From: Setaria digitata
Lineage: Eukaryota; Nematoda; Chromadorea; Rhabditida; Setariidae
Direction of reading: 5' to 3'
Length of the DNA: 64,000 bases
NCBI GenBank assembly: GCA_003640385.1
Contig: RCAB01000221.1
Coordinates: forward strand, 1-64,000
The first letter of the stretch is position 1. Each line of letters starts with the position of its first letter. The translations under genes and the position numbers were made by a program. The notes beneath the pieces were generated by a model. That model ran no database searches, had not been told where the DNA came from, and was given only the letters and a program-made list of their open reading frames with translations. This document shows positions 43,363-56,516 of the stretch, in pieces.

Positions 43363-44869
43363 TGTAGAGTTCTTTCTTTGCTCTGCAATGAATATTAAGT
43401 TGTGAGACCTTCCTTCCCCTCTTCCTCACTTGTCGCGGATCTCCGAGGTTCTCATGTTGTGAAGGTGTTGACGTTCTTCACTTTCTTCTCAACGGCATGG
43501 AGGGGTTGTCTGGGGTCAGAGGGTAATTACTAGAAAAACAAGTTTTGTTTTTTTGTTCCCAGGTTTTGTCACTTTCACAGATGAATGAGTAAATAAAAAT
43601 AGTAATTAAAATCTTTTGCTGGCAAACGAATAGTGTGCATTTATTTAATAAACAGTGAATTAGCGCAAATATTTGCACATCAAGTGGTTGTATGAAAAAA
43701 ATTTACCTGAGTTCATAGACTACTACTGAATGGAAAAGTAATTTCAAAGGTAAAAAAGGTTGAGGTCAAAATGTCTTGCCTATTTTCATGCAAAAAATAA
43801 TTAGCGCAAAGTTCCGTTGAGCATTTCGCTTACTTTTTAGCAGCATATGTGAAATTCGTCATAATTCGGTTTCATTTAGCTTCGTAGCGGTTGCTTTCTT
43901 GCCAATGGCTAATTTCGTAACCTTTAAAATTTTTCCTTCTTTGCACAGCTTGCTAATTTAACCATAATTATTGATTAGCAAAATGTTGTTTGCTACTGTA
44001 TTGTGCAGGTGTGAATCAGAAGTGAAGAAGTCGTTAAAAAAAAAAGAGGAAGAAAAATTTAATAATTATGGTTATCTTTTATGTAGAGCTGTTCCACTTC
44101 AAATTTAGATTTTTATTTTTTTGTTTTTTAAATTTCATTACAAGTATTCTGTGAAAGATTGATAGGAAATTTGATAAGAGACGATTAAAAATGATGATTT
44201 AAGATTGTGAATAATGAAATTTAAATTGTTGAATAAATCACATATAAAAAATATAAACATTACCGCTTGAGAATTTGCTGATTGTCTCAAAATTTAACTT
44301 TGTTATATTTCATTGAAACATTTAATTATGACTTTTTTTTTTTTATTAAAAAATTGTTCTGAGTTACTGCAATATATTCTCCGATGGATGTATTTTATGA
44401 TATTATGTCACTTATAAATATTATCATTTTACTATTTTCTCAATGGTGTTTATTATTAAAATTTTGACCAATATTTAAGGGACAAATAACTTAATTAAGT
44501 TTAGAACCAACAGTAAGCTAATTAGCTTATCCAATTCATTATTTCAATGAACGATGGAATTATAAATTTAGCATAAACGTAGTAAAACAGAATGTTTCCT
44601 GCGTTATATTTTACGACGACGACAATGTGTGATAATATTATTCGTACAAATTATTATTTTATTGCTACTTGCTGCTTTTATTTTCATACAACTTCAGAGT
44701 AATGCTAATCTCGATGTTTGTTTTTAAATTTTTTTAAAATTTCAAATCTTTTAGTTTTTTTCCTTATTTAACACCTATTTTTTTAGCTGTATAAGATTAT
44801 CGTTTTAAAATGACGCTGGTCATAGGTCAAAGATAAAAACCATAATCATTTAATTTATCATTTAAGCTT
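43363..44869. other. AT-rich intergenic DNA
   Basis: I see no accepted gene. The start of the following orphan gene may reach into the right end of this stretch, but I could not fix its first exon. Confidence 0.5.
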
Positions 44870-47800
44870 AATATTATTAGCATTTTGGTATCATTTGTGA
44901 CACCTTTGATTTCTTATTCTATTCAGGTAAGCAAAATTTGATACAATAAAAGTAAATAATATTTACTATATTTACAAAATTTAATAAAACAAATAATAAT
45001 ATTTAGTTTTTTGTATTTACAGGAATATTATCATCAATTAAGTCGCGAAAATGCTGTGTTAGCAGAATATGAGAATTTTACAAACTTCTTTTCGTGTAAA
45101 TATTACCCACCGAGTGAATATGATGTTGTAAGGGAGTTATTTTAGTTTAAATTTTGGTAAATTTCAGTTAAACGATGCATCTAATAAATTTACAAATTTA
45201 AATGATAAATTTGATCAATTAAGTGATAAGTTTTAAATAAATGATAAGTATTGTAATTTACGCTAATTCATTCTTCATTTAAGCTTACTATCACTAGCAT
45301 TTTCATGTCATTTAACAAATTTAATTGTATGATAAATTTGATAAATTTTAGTTCAGTTATTTTACGTTGACAAATTTTACACTAAATTTACGCTCATACC
45401 AAATAGGACTTTCAGAGTGGATAATATATTTAAGCATTATGTAATCAATGATCCAATTTAGCCTTTTAACAAATATTTTTATTACTTTTTAACAATTAGA
45501 TAGTTATAGAAAGAATATAATTAAATGGAAAAAAAAATGGGAAAATTATCATTTATTTAAAACCTAAAATACATTAATACTTTCATGATATTTTTGAAAA
45601 AAAAAGCGTTTCAAACTAAGAAATAATTCAAACTTTAAATGTAAATAATACTTAAAAAAGAAAGAAAAAGAAAACTAAGTAAACAAGATAAAAGTGATGA
45701 ATGGAATGCAGCAAAATTAATAACAATTGACCAGTTTGTTTATTTGTTAAGACTTTATAAGTTTAAAATTTAAAATTTTAAAAAAGTCGAATTTGAAACA
45801 GTGAAGGAGAGAGAGAGAGAGAGAGATGGGAAATTGTTCCTTTTTTTTAGTCTCAATGTGGTTGGGGTACAGATGAATCGTCATTTATGGTACGATTTCA
45901 TCGTCGGCGTACAGGTACACAGAAGTGTGCTTCACGATTCGAAATGGTTTGCTGATAAATTTAATTTGGAAGTATAATCAGTATTTCTTTTTTTGATTTA
46001 ATTTTTCAAGTATTTATGTAACTAAATTTCATTCAACCATTTATCTGTTTAGTTTCTTTTATCCTGCCTTTATAAATTTTAATTTTCTCAAGAAATGACT
46101 ATTTATCATTTTTCGATTAGCCATTTTAATTTTGATACGCGATGAAATATTTCATTTTTTTTTTTTTTTTCTTCTTTAGATTATTTTTGCAGCAATTAAT
46201 TTTCATTTTTTTTTTAAATTTTATTAAACCTGAAATAGCAGAAGGATTTTTACTTAATTCAAATTTCTCTTACTATAACTTTAAATATGCAATCATCACT
46301 CTCCTTTTTTTTTTATTTCTAGTCTTATGCTAATCTGAAATAGTTAGCAGTTCGATTGATTTTAAATTTTGTTTTATTTCAAATATGAAACGGTTTTTCC
46401 TGAATTCCTTCAGATACCATGTGATCTGAAATATCCAAAATCATATAGAAAATGGCAAAAATTATTGAGAAATGTAATATCAAATTCGGCTAATTTTGCA
46501 AATGAATATCATCCTTGTCCAGGCATTTTCAAAAATTCTATCGGCAAATATGGCATATCACCACAAATTCCAATTTTAGTACGAATTTCAAATTTTACAT
46601 CACCAAATGTCCATCCAGGTCTTAAAAAAAAAAAAAGATAGAAAGAAAGAAAGAGAACTTATCATAGCGCGAATTGTAATCAGCTAAAAATTTATCAGCT
46701 AATTAATTAGCTTACTTTCTTTAAGAAAAAAAAAAACCCCTAATAATTGAATTGATTCTTTAATAATGATGAAGTATTGTGGAAATAAAAAAAGAATAAT
46801 AAAATTTTCAGGCGCCAAAGATTAAAAATATAAATCAACTTGGTGAAGCAATTGCACTCCGTCCAAAAGATTTCATTATGCGTTGTCCAATTTGCATGAT
46901 TAGTAGCAGCTTTTCATCGTAAGCTTTTCTTTCTTATTTGCCTCAGATTTATTCATTTCAAGATTATGTAGTAGCACTGTAGGATGTAATCGGAAATGAT
47001 TGACCGGAAAGAAGAAACCTCATTTCTTTTAAATTAGTTAGTTATCTGGCCATCAGTTAATTAATTACCCATTCAGGATATTTCAATTTATTCCAATTAC
47101 TTTCTAACATGGCTAGGAAAAATCTCTGCTTCTCATCGTCGGCTTTTCCTATTTTACCTTACAATTAATTTTTCTCTTCATCTCTTTAATGCCTAATGCC
47201 ATAGGAAGCGACCGGAAATGAGTAACCGGAAAAAAGAGACTTTATTTCTTTTAAATTAATTACTTGCCTAAACTGGTTATCAGTTAATTATTTACCCATA
47301 CAGGATATTTGACTTCCTTCTTTCTACTAACTAATCACATCTTCATTTTTTCAAAAAACAAAAGAAAAGGTCAAAAATTTAAATGAAAAAATTTAATATC
47401 CAAATTTTTGAATAAATGAAAATTAGTATATATATAATTAAAGAAAAAAATGAATTTTGTAGCATATATTTTTCTTTTTTTTTCTGAAAAATAAAAATCA
47501 TTCAACGTAATATCGATACTTCTGAACTTAAAAATTTGTTATTTTAACATGAAAATTCATATTCCATTTCACTTTTGAATTCTGATAAACTTTAAATCTT
47601 CCTTTAGTTTATTTCCCCCTTTTTTTTCACTTTTATATTATCAAACTATAAATGAAATGTAATTTCTATTAAGACAGACTATTATAAGTGATAACTTCTA
47701 ACATTTTAAACACTACTGTAGTTTATATTGATTCCATTTAAATTTTAATCAATTCATAAAAAAAAAAATTCGTTTACCTGTAAATTTTGTAATAAAGAAT

Positions 47801-48014
47801 GAATAAAAACAGGAAAATGCGAAAAAATTATTGTGCCCGATCTATAAAAACATTACATGAAGGTTGGCCACAACAGGTGGCATTTTGTGACGAAGTTGAA
47901 AAACATCCATTTGAAAATTTTTGCAACACATATGATACTGTTATGAATAAAATGCGCGATATTTCGACATCTGTTATCAGTGCTGATAATGATTATCATG
48001 AATATAACGACTGA
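44870..48014 (+). CDS. Orphan secreted cysteine-rich protein (at least 6 exons, start unresolved)
   Basis: Five exons chain in phase: 45023-45127, 45851-45946, 46414-46578 (or to 46608), 46812-46918 and 47813-48014, ending in TGA, for about 224 residues. A hydrophobic segment, ISILVSFVTPLISYSIQ, ends at a good donor at 44926 and would serve as a signal peptide, but I could not find its ATG, so the start is approximate. The mature part has ten cysteines, in contexts including FSCKYYPPSE, SQCGWG, PCDLKYP, HPCPG, MRCPICM and NFCNTYD. A potential N-glycosylation site is in ENFTNF. The CPIC pair looks zinc-knuckle-like, but with a signal peptide disulfides are more likely. I recognise no family. 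Intron 46919-47812 holds a tandem duplication that includes a copy of the exon end. AATAAA follows at 48142. It is probably a real gene; its function is unknown. Confidence 0.6.
45814..45828. repeat. GA microsatellite
   Basis: A short GA run lies in the intron just before the 45851 exon of the orphan gene. Confidence 0.7.
46905..47330. repeat. Diverged tandem duplication of about 200 bp covering a splice donor
   Basis: Blocks 46905-47100 and 47124-47330 share several ordered segments, including TTTCTTTTAAATTA, ATCAGTTAATTA and CAGGATATTT. The first block starts inside the orphan gene's fourth chained exon and includes its donor, ATCGTAAGC. In the second block the same spot reads ATCGTCGGC, so the copied donor is dead. 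Confidence 0.75.
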
Positions 48015-48141
48015 TTAGAGCAGAGAGCACAGACAGAGATGTAAAAATACTCTAAGTGTTACTTTAATAATATTTTACTTTGTGCTTGATAATTTTAATA
48101 ATGGATAATTTACAAGGATTATTTCGTTAACTGCTAGATGA

Positions 48142-48147
48142 AATAAA
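48142..48147 (+). terminator. Candidate poly(A) signal for the orphan gene
   Basis: AATAAA lies 128 bases after the stop codon and is followed by an A-rich run. Confidence 0.45.
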
Positions 48148-49189
48148 AAAAAAAAAAAAATAACAAATATGATATATCATTATAAACAAGCAATTATTTC
48201 AACATCCATTAATTATGCCATTAAATTTAACTAAAATTTAGGCAATTACAAAGAATAGTTGACAGAAATAATTTTATTATTTTAATAATCATTATCAAAT
48301 TAAATTTTTCAGCCAAAGGATATTTATTCAAAATTTTTAAGCTTATCATAAACACACATCGCCTTTTATCCATTTTGAAATTACTGTTCTTTTTTTTAAT
48401 TTTTTAAATATTCTTTAATTTGTTTCATAAATTCAATAATCGAAACAATACAAAAATTGCGCTTAAATCCTCAATATAACATAACAATAATTAACATTGC
48501 TATGATAATACCTCTGACATTTTTAATTTGATATTTTAATTTATCGTAATTAGATGTTTACTGTTTATTGATTTTTTTCCTTTTATTATCGATAGGAATT
48601 TGAATTATATGCAAAAATTACAATTAAATTTATAATTTTTCACAATTTCAAATTTTTACCAGTCATAATTTTAAGTTTTAGATAGTATCAGTCTTAATTT
48701 ACTGGTAAAATTTTTACGTGTATTCTTTGATTTAAAATATAAAAATTTGAAGCTAATTTTAATTTCAAAAACTTTTACCTTCAGATATAATTTACCTTTA
48801 CAAATGAAAGCATATTTTAATTGCAATTTTCAATTTCAATTTTGCATATATGAATTTTTTTTTTAATAATTTCATTGTTCTCCAAATTACCGATATAAAT
48901 AAAAATGCAGCAGTAAGAAATATAAAAACAATGCTAGTTTTATAATGCCGATCGAAATGTGCAATTTTTATCAACTCATTAAGGAAATATGAAAACTTAA
49001 ATTTGAAATGATTTACAAACACGAATTGTATTAGACTGCATTATTTCCTGGATATTCTGAAACTGGATATGAAGGGCCGTTAAATTTATGGCATTCTGTC
49101 CGTTATTATTAAAGCAACTTTTTTCTGGATTTAAAAAATTTAAAATGCTTAAGTATTAAGCAAATATGTATTATAATTCACTTCTCCCG

Positions 49190-49358
49190 CAATAATTTCT
49201 GGAAGTTGGATGTTTCTGAAATTTCTGGAATGACAGTACATAAATGACACTAAATATATTAGCAGAAAAATTCNCAATAATTTCTGGAAGTTGGATGTTT
49301 CTGGAATTTCTGGAATGACAGTACATAAATGACACTAAATATATTAGCAGAAAAATTC
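49190..49358. repeat. 84-bp direct duplication around a single N (assembly join)
   Basis: Bases 49190-49273 and 49275-49358 match with one visible substitution around the N at 49274. Confidence 0.9.
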
Positions 49359-50171
49359 AGTTAATATTAGTTAAATATCGTTATTTAGTTACTAAATAAA
49401 CAGCTCGATATACTGCATTGAAATTACTAATTTGCGGAAAAGAATTATTGAATCTAAAAATTGCTCCTAAATCTTGTCAGAAACAGATATTTAAATAAAA
49501 AATAATACCAGTTAACTTAAGAAACTAAATTTCTACGTAAACTGGAGATTTTAATTCTTATAATCTATATAAGTACCAAATAAACAAACCACCATGCCTG
49601 AAAGAATAAATAAAATACATGGGGAAGGAACTGTAGTACAATGCTAAGCTGGTATGAAGTTTTTTCATATCGTCTTCATCAGAGTGATTTACTCCTATGA
49701 CACTCTGGTAAACCATCTGCTGTTAGTTATAGCGGGCGATTTCAGCGATTTTTTTCTTACGGTTTAATAGCTGTTTTCAGTTTATGCTTAATGGTTTGGT
49801 TTCTTTAATTCTCTAATTTAGAACTGTTTTTTGAATAAGACTGAATAAGATTTAACTATTTGGCCTAGAAAGAGTTTCTGTTTCGTAAATGACAATAAAG
49901 CAGGAAAATGGATTTTCTTGTTTGAGAGGTGATGGAATAGCGAAATTCCTAAATATTTCATGCTTAGATGTTGGAAAATTTACCAGCCTCTATTTTCTAA
50001 CGGTAACAACAGTTAGAATTTGAAATATTTCATGTTATGGAAGATTTTAAAGATTAATGGTATCTGTCGCGGACACTGTCCTTAAAAGACTTCAAAAGAA
50101 GTGGAGGTCATTCATGTGATTCATTTATAAGATCGGGTTTTAATTTTCAAGATTTTTATCTTTTAGTTTTT

Positions 50172-50183
50172 AAAAATTTCCAG
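50172..50183 (+). promoter_or_regulatory. Candidate spliced-leader acceptor for prp-6
   Basis: AAAAATTTCCAG ends six bases before the prp-6 ATG. Confidence 0.5.
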
Positions 50184-50189
50184 GTAAAC

Positions 50190-53100
50190 ATGACAACGGT
50201 GACGATTCCAGGCTCCCTTGTAAATAAGCGGAAGAAGCATTTCCTGGGTATGCCTGCACCAGCAGGTTATGTTGCAGGTGTCGGTCGAGGTGCTACTGGT
50301 TTTACTACACGTTCTGACATCGGTCCAGCTCGTGATAGTACCGATTTACCGGAATTACCTCCAGCTGGTCCGACAAAAAAAGCCCGTGAAGATGATGATG
50401 ATAAGAAAGATGATAACGAGGATTTGAACGATTCTAACTATGATGAAGTCGAGCTTACCATTTCTTCTTCTTTCTCTTCTTTTTAATTAAATAAGAAAAT
50501 TACTGATATTAACTTTGTTATTTGATCTGTTGCTGATGGTCGATTACGAGATTGCTTCCTTTTTTAATTCATGTACAATTCGTAATTCATACATAAACGC
50601 TTCCGTTAACTAGCCGTATAGTTTGCCAGATAGTTTTCGCGATATTTTTTCTATTCATATCACATACCGGATTTTCAGTTCGAAGGCTACGGCGGAAGCT
50701 TATTCTCTAAAGATCCTTATGACAAAGATGACGAAGAAGCAGACGAAATTTACAGTGCTGTTGATTCTCGTATTGATGAACGCCGAAAGGAATATAGGTA
50801 TGCATGTGTAATAGAAGTTCGGTGTTTGTCGAAGTCTCACTCAAAGTCAATTGACATTTATATTATATAAATTGTATAGTATGGTTTGTCTAGAGAGAAA
50901 AAGTATAAAGAAGCAATTGAAAAATATCGCAAGGAGCGGCCAAAAATTCAACAAGAATTTTCTGATTTGAAACGTCAACTGTCCAACGTAACAGAAGCGG
51001 AATGGTCTGCAATTCCAGAAGTCGGTGATATTCGAAATAAAGCAAAGCGTAATCCACGAGCGGACAAGTATTACTTTCAATTTGCAATGCATAAATTTCC
51101 CCTAGTGATCATTTTTATGATTTCTAAATTCCCCAAACTTCTGATATTTGGTAGTTCTATTAGCAGCAATTGGATTTTGTTAGAAGTAAAGAGATATTAA
51201 ATACTAGTACAAATAATATTCAACACTGGTAATGGTTTTTAGAATTACTCCAGTACCAGACTCGATTATCGCTTCCGCAATGTCTTATGGCCAAATGAGT
51301 ACTCAAATGGACAGTCGTATTCAATCTGGTTTGCTAACACCAATGGGTTCGGGAATAACTTCGACGTTTAATGGCATGACTTCTACCTATGGTAGTGGTT
51401 TTATGTCTACCCTAAGCGGTATTAAAAGTGGCTTGTTAACGCCGGGCTGGAAAACTGGAATACAGACAGGCTCTGCATCATCTGCGGATCTTGATTTGCG
51501 GAAAATAGGTCAAGCTAGGAATGCAATCATGGATATTAAACTAAATCAGGTACCCTTCATATGCAGTCATCTGTTTTACTATATTATGTTTCTAATGATT
51601 TTATATTGAGCATTTAATTATTTGAGGTACCGGAATTAAAAGATTTCTTCTGCATGTAGCAGTTTATATTTTCTATTCTTAAAGTTAAAGTGCAGATGTA
51701 TGAGTAGTATGTTTGAAAAAATATGAGTTTAACTCACGCTAATTTTCTGCCAAAAGTCTTGTAGTTTGTATTTTATGAGAATAGAAGAGCCGTCGATTAA
51801 TTGGCTTATAAATAGGCGCCTTGAAATACTTTTTGGTATTTTGCACACGAAACTTTTTGTGCAGGTTTCGGATTCCGTTACGGGACAAACAGTGGTGGAT
51901 CCAAAAGGTTATCTAACAGACTTGCAATCAATGATACCGCAATACGGTGGTGATATTAATGACATTAAAAAAGCTCGCTTGCTTCTGAAATCAGTTCGAG
52001 AAACTAACCCACGCCATCCACCAGGTGATGCGTTTTTTTTTTTTGCTTTTTTCTTTTAATATTTATTCATCTAATATATCGCATAATATCGTATCGGAAC
52101 AGCTTTGTCTTCCAGTACAGTCGCAGATTCGTCTAATAGTTAAAGCAATTTCGGATTTCTATTATACAAAAAATGACCATATGCACCTCCTGATAAAGCG
52201 GAAACTATTGGTAGTGAGTAGCATTATTTTGTTGCCATATAACTTGTTTTATTCTTCTGTTTTCCATATTGCAAATGTGAAATCTATTTTATTCCAGCAT
52301 GGATCGCTTCCGCTCGCTTGGAAGAAGTAGTTGGAAAATTACAAGTAGCTCGTAATTTAATAATAGAAGGTTGTGATCGCAATCCGAAGAGTGAGGATCT
52401 GTGGCTGGAATCAGTCCGCTTGCATCCTCCTGATACAGCGAAAGCTATTGGTGATAATTAGCTCTACTGTTTTAAATTTATTTCATTAAGTTCGAAATTC
52501 TCATTCTTGAAATTTAAATGTTGTTTTTTAGTGGCTGCTGCTGTTCGTTCATTGCCAAACTCAGTGCGTATATGGATGAAAGCAGCTGAGCTTGAGGAAG
52601 ATTTAAAAGCAAAAAAGAAGGTATTTCGCAAGGCGCTGGAACAAATTCCAACTTCAGTTCGTTTATGGAAAGCAGCAGTGGAGTTAGAGGAACCGGAAGA
52701 TGCCAGGATTTTGCTTACAAGAGCTGTAGAATGTTGCAGGTATAAATTTCATTTCCATCTTCTTGAGTTTGGAATTCCTTAGATTTAATTACTTCGCATT
52801 TTTTTCAGTCTTTTTACCTATGCATCATCTTATTCCCAACCAGTATTATAAACTTAATGAGTTTAGTCCAGCAGGACAGGGAAAGTTTAATGTTTGTGAA
52901 AGTTTTAAAACAGTATCTGAAAATTTTCTTTTAGAGAATAAATTTCAGCACTTCAACAGAACTCTGGCTAGCGTTGGCACGTTTGGAAACGTATGAAAAT
53001 GCACGACGTGTTCTTAATAGAGCTCGTGAGCATATTCCTACTGAACGGCAGATTTGGATTAGCGCTGCAAGATTGGAGGAAACTCGAGGACAAAGTGATA

Positions 53101-56100
53101 TGGTTGATAGAATTATCGAAAGGGCTATTACTTCATTGAAAGCAAATATGGTTGAAATCAATCGTGAACATTGGTTGAAAGATGCCGTTGATGCTGAAAA
53201 AGTGAGATGCATCACTTTTTTTTATTGTACATTTTAGATTTTGAAGAATTTGTTTTTTGCCACCGACAAGACATGACAAAGGAATCAAAACTAAATAAGG
53301 TATGGAGCTATTTTCAGGCTAACTGTAAACTTACATCGCAAGCTATAATTTCCCATGTGCTTGGAATTGGTGTTGAGGAGGAAGATCGAAAGCACACATG
53401 GATGGAAGATGCTGAATCAGTATTCCTTGACATTTTTTGCAGTTGCTATTCTTGAATTTCTTACATGCTATCCATTTTTATTAGAAATTCTGACCAACAC
53501 TTAAGTATTAGCACATCATTGTTTGCAAATTTAAAATAAATTTTAAAGGGATTTAATTTCAGTTTGTTGCTCAAGAGGCATATGAATGTGCCCGTGCTGT
53601 ATACGCTCATGCATTACTTGTTTTTCCAACTAAGAAAGGTATTTGGTTTGCTGCCGCACACTTTGAACGAAATCATGGAACAACGTAAGTTTTTTTTTTT
53701 TTGGGACTTGTGCTATGTGGTTGTGTAGTCTGTTTGTTGAAAGCCTAACGAGAATAATATTGCATGCAGAGGTTATTGGTTAGAAAAGAAATAGCCAACA
53801 CAATTGTGGAAGGAAAGAAGATAAGTATGCTCATCATTACCATTTATGGCGAAATAGGAACTGTAGCAGCGACAGAGGAAGGAATTCCATCCTTGACCAT
53901 TCTTACTCTTTTTTTTTTTTTTTTTTATCAGAAAAGGATGGATTCTAGGCACACTGAAAGTTGACAAGCGGAGAATAGATTGTGTTAATTGTGTTATGCG
54001 CATTCCTGTTATATAATAGGTGAATAATTGAGAAATTTTCAAAACAGTTTATGAGGAAAATTTGATTTTCAGAGAAAGTTATGATCAGCTGTTGCAAAAA
54101 GCAGTGGAAAAGTGTCCGAAAGCCGAGACTTTATGGTTGATGTATGCAAAAAGTAAATGGTTAGCGGGTGATGTGAAAGCGTCCCGTGAAATTCTTGCAA
54201 GAGCTTTCCAGGTTATATTTTTGGTACTAAACACTCAAGAAAAATCTGTGAGAATTGTTTATTGTAGTTTCACCTAACTTTAAAAACTTAAAAGTTTTTA
54301 ATTACATCTGAAATGATATGAAAATAATATATGTTTTTCAGAATAATCCTAATTCAGAAGAGATTTGGATGGCTGCCGTAAAGCTAGAATCCGAAAATAA
54401 TGAATTTCAAAGGGCTCGCAAGTTACTAGAAAAAGCTCGAGAAATTGCTCCTTCCCCACGGATTTATCTGAAATCTGTCAGGTACTCGAATTTAAGCTAC
54501 TTTTAAAATTGTATTACTGTTATCGTCAAGATAGAGCAAATCTATTTCTTCCTGTTGATATTGAACTTACGCGTGGCAAAATTTTGCTTATGCTTATTTT
54601 TCATGTGCTTTGTTACTGGAATATTAGAAACAGCAAAACCATTATAAAATGTTCTTCTCTTGAATTTTTATCTACCCATTTTCCGAGGCTTTTACATTAT
54701 TTAATTCCAGATTGGAATGGTGCTTGAAAGATTTGGTCGCTGCTAAGAAACTCCTAAGAGAAGCATTGGAACAGTTTCCAGATACACCGAAGCTGTATCT
54801 AATGATGGGGCAAGTACTTCAACAGGAAAAAAATTATGCTGAAGCACGCCGATATTTCTCTGATGGTGTAATGATATTTTAGTATTTTGTTCCTTTTCGC
54901 TTCAAATTCTAAATTTAATACCTAGCAGTTTTACATCTAATTGTTTCTTTCAGGTTTTTTTTATTTTCAGGTAAAACACTGTCCTACTTTTATCCCACTT
55001 TGGATTTGGTTGAGTCGTCTGGAGGAATCTCAGGATCAGACAATTAAAGCTCGGTCTGATCTGGAAAAAGCTCGTTTACGTAATCCAAAAAACTCGGAGC
55101 TCTGGTAAAGTCTATTTTCAAAATAGGACTAGGCGTCATTTTTTTTTTAAGCATAAAACAATTTCAACTGGGCAGATATGGAATCTTTTCTAATTTTTAA
55201 GAAAAATTTTAGGCTAGAAGCTATTCGAATTGAAGCTCGTGCTGGTTTGAAAGAACTTGCACAGGAAAGATTAGCTCGAGCTTTACAGGAATGTGAGCAT
55301 TCAGGTAATCTTAGGTTTCTTATTTGATTTCTTTTAAGTTTATAGTTCTATACTCGTAAATTTGATCTGTTTTTCTCTTAGAATATTAATGACTTCGGTT
55401 GTGGTCGCCGTGAAATATTTCACGCTATTTTTTGAACAGCTGTCGAAGTTTCCGAATTATTTATTTTAATAAATTAAAAGGAATAAAGAACCCTCCAGTA
55501 GTTTGTGCCAACCGTAGAATTTTTTTTTTTTAATCCTACTGCTCTTCGTTTATCTGTGATGAAATTGGTTCATTCCAGGACGTCTGTGGGCAGAAGCAAT
55601 TTTCATGGAAGAGCGCCATGGTAGACGCACAAAATCAGTCGATGCTTTGAAGAAATGTGAACACAATGCCGATGTTTTATTAGCTGTAGCAAAGTTGTTT
55701 TGGACGGAACGCAAGATCAAAAAAGCCCGTGAATGGTTCCAACGAACTGTCAAGATTGATCCCGATTTTGGGGACGCTTGGGCGTTCTTTTACAAATTTG
55801 AACTGTTGCATGGCTCACAGGTAAGTGAAAGAAGCTCATTCTTCAGTTTGTACTAGAGGAGAAATTATTGTTTTACTAGATCCCTTATATTTACGTAACT
55901 TTTTGATGAGTCAGTGCTAAGAATTCCAATAGCATATATCTCTTTGAGAGCTATACTACAAATTAATTATGAAATCCTTTAAAATCTTTCTTTTTTTAGA
56001 ATTGTTTTTCTGTTGCTTTAAGGAAGAACAAGATTTGGTGAAAAAGAAATGCTTACAAGCTGAGCCACGTCATGGTGAATTATGGCAAAAGGTGTCGAAA

Positions 56101-56175
56101 GATGTGGAAAATTGGCGTAAAAGAACAGACGAGATACTTGCTGAACTTGCTGAACAACTGGAAATACCACGATAG
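50190..56175 (+). CDS. prp-6: PRP6, U4/U6.U5 tri-snRNP assembly protein (17 exons, 970 aa)
   Basis: PRP6 bridges U5 and U4/U6 snRNPs in the nuclear tri-snRNP. Exons: 50190-50447, 50679-50797, 50894-51067, 51243-51549, 51865-52024, 52298-52450, 52532-52739, 52949-53201, 53318-53419, 53563-53684, 54073-54211, 54342-54481, 54711-54867, 54971-55104, 55213-55304, 55579-55820, 56023-56175. Phases fit and the CDS is 2913 bases; human PRPF6 is 941 aa. The N-terminal PRP1 domain has [30 protein letters not shown] and [21 protein letters not shown] Gly/Thr/Ser-rich linker (exon 4) follows, then [21 protein letters not shown] long array of HAT repeats runs to the C-terminus, with landmarks [24 protein letters not shown] and [17 protein letters not shown]. 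The exon 1 donor (GAA|GTCGAG) is unusual, but homology across the junction is exact. Intron 5 contains a relic of exon 6. Confidence 0.97.
52180..52220 (+). pseudogene. Decayed copy of the end of prp-6 exon 6
   Basis: This intron segment matches 52420-52460, the exon 6 end plus its donor, at most of about 40 positions, including CCTCCTGATA-AGCG and CTATTGGT. The block just upstream shows weaker resemblance to the rest of exon 6. Its frame does not continue openly, so it looks like a broken exon duplicate. Confidence 0.65.
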
Positions 56176-56510
56176 CAGCGTGGATACTATGATTTTATAG
56201 TTTTGTAAATAAGTTATTAAGTCTTGAAATCATTAATACTGAAAACCGGGAGAATCTTCGATAATGTGGTTTTACTATAATTTAGAAGTATGGAGAAACT
56301 GGTTTGATTCATTGTTTACTGAATTAAGAGAGAATCGAATACATTGGTATGATAAAATGTTAACAGTGTCAAAGTTATAGATAGTTTTTTATGGCTTACA
56401 AGTTAGATCTAAACTGTTTGTTGCATGCTGATTTATACGTGTCTGAGTTATAGTTTTTCTCTTTCATTATTTTTCTCGTTATTGTCTATTTTATTATTAA
56501 GATCATACTA

Positions 56511-56516
56511 AATAAA
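56511..56516 (+). terminator. Candidate prp-6 poly(A) signal
   Basis: AATAAA lies 336 bases after the prp-6 stop and about 690 bases before the S18B leader acceptor. Confidence 0.4.

Larger units (their letters stand above)
48015..50180. other. AT-rich intergenic DNA before prp-6
   Basis: There is no supported gene. It contains the orphan gene's presumed 3' end (AATAAA at 48142-48147) and one unmerged assembly duplication at 49190-49358. Confidence 0.55.
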
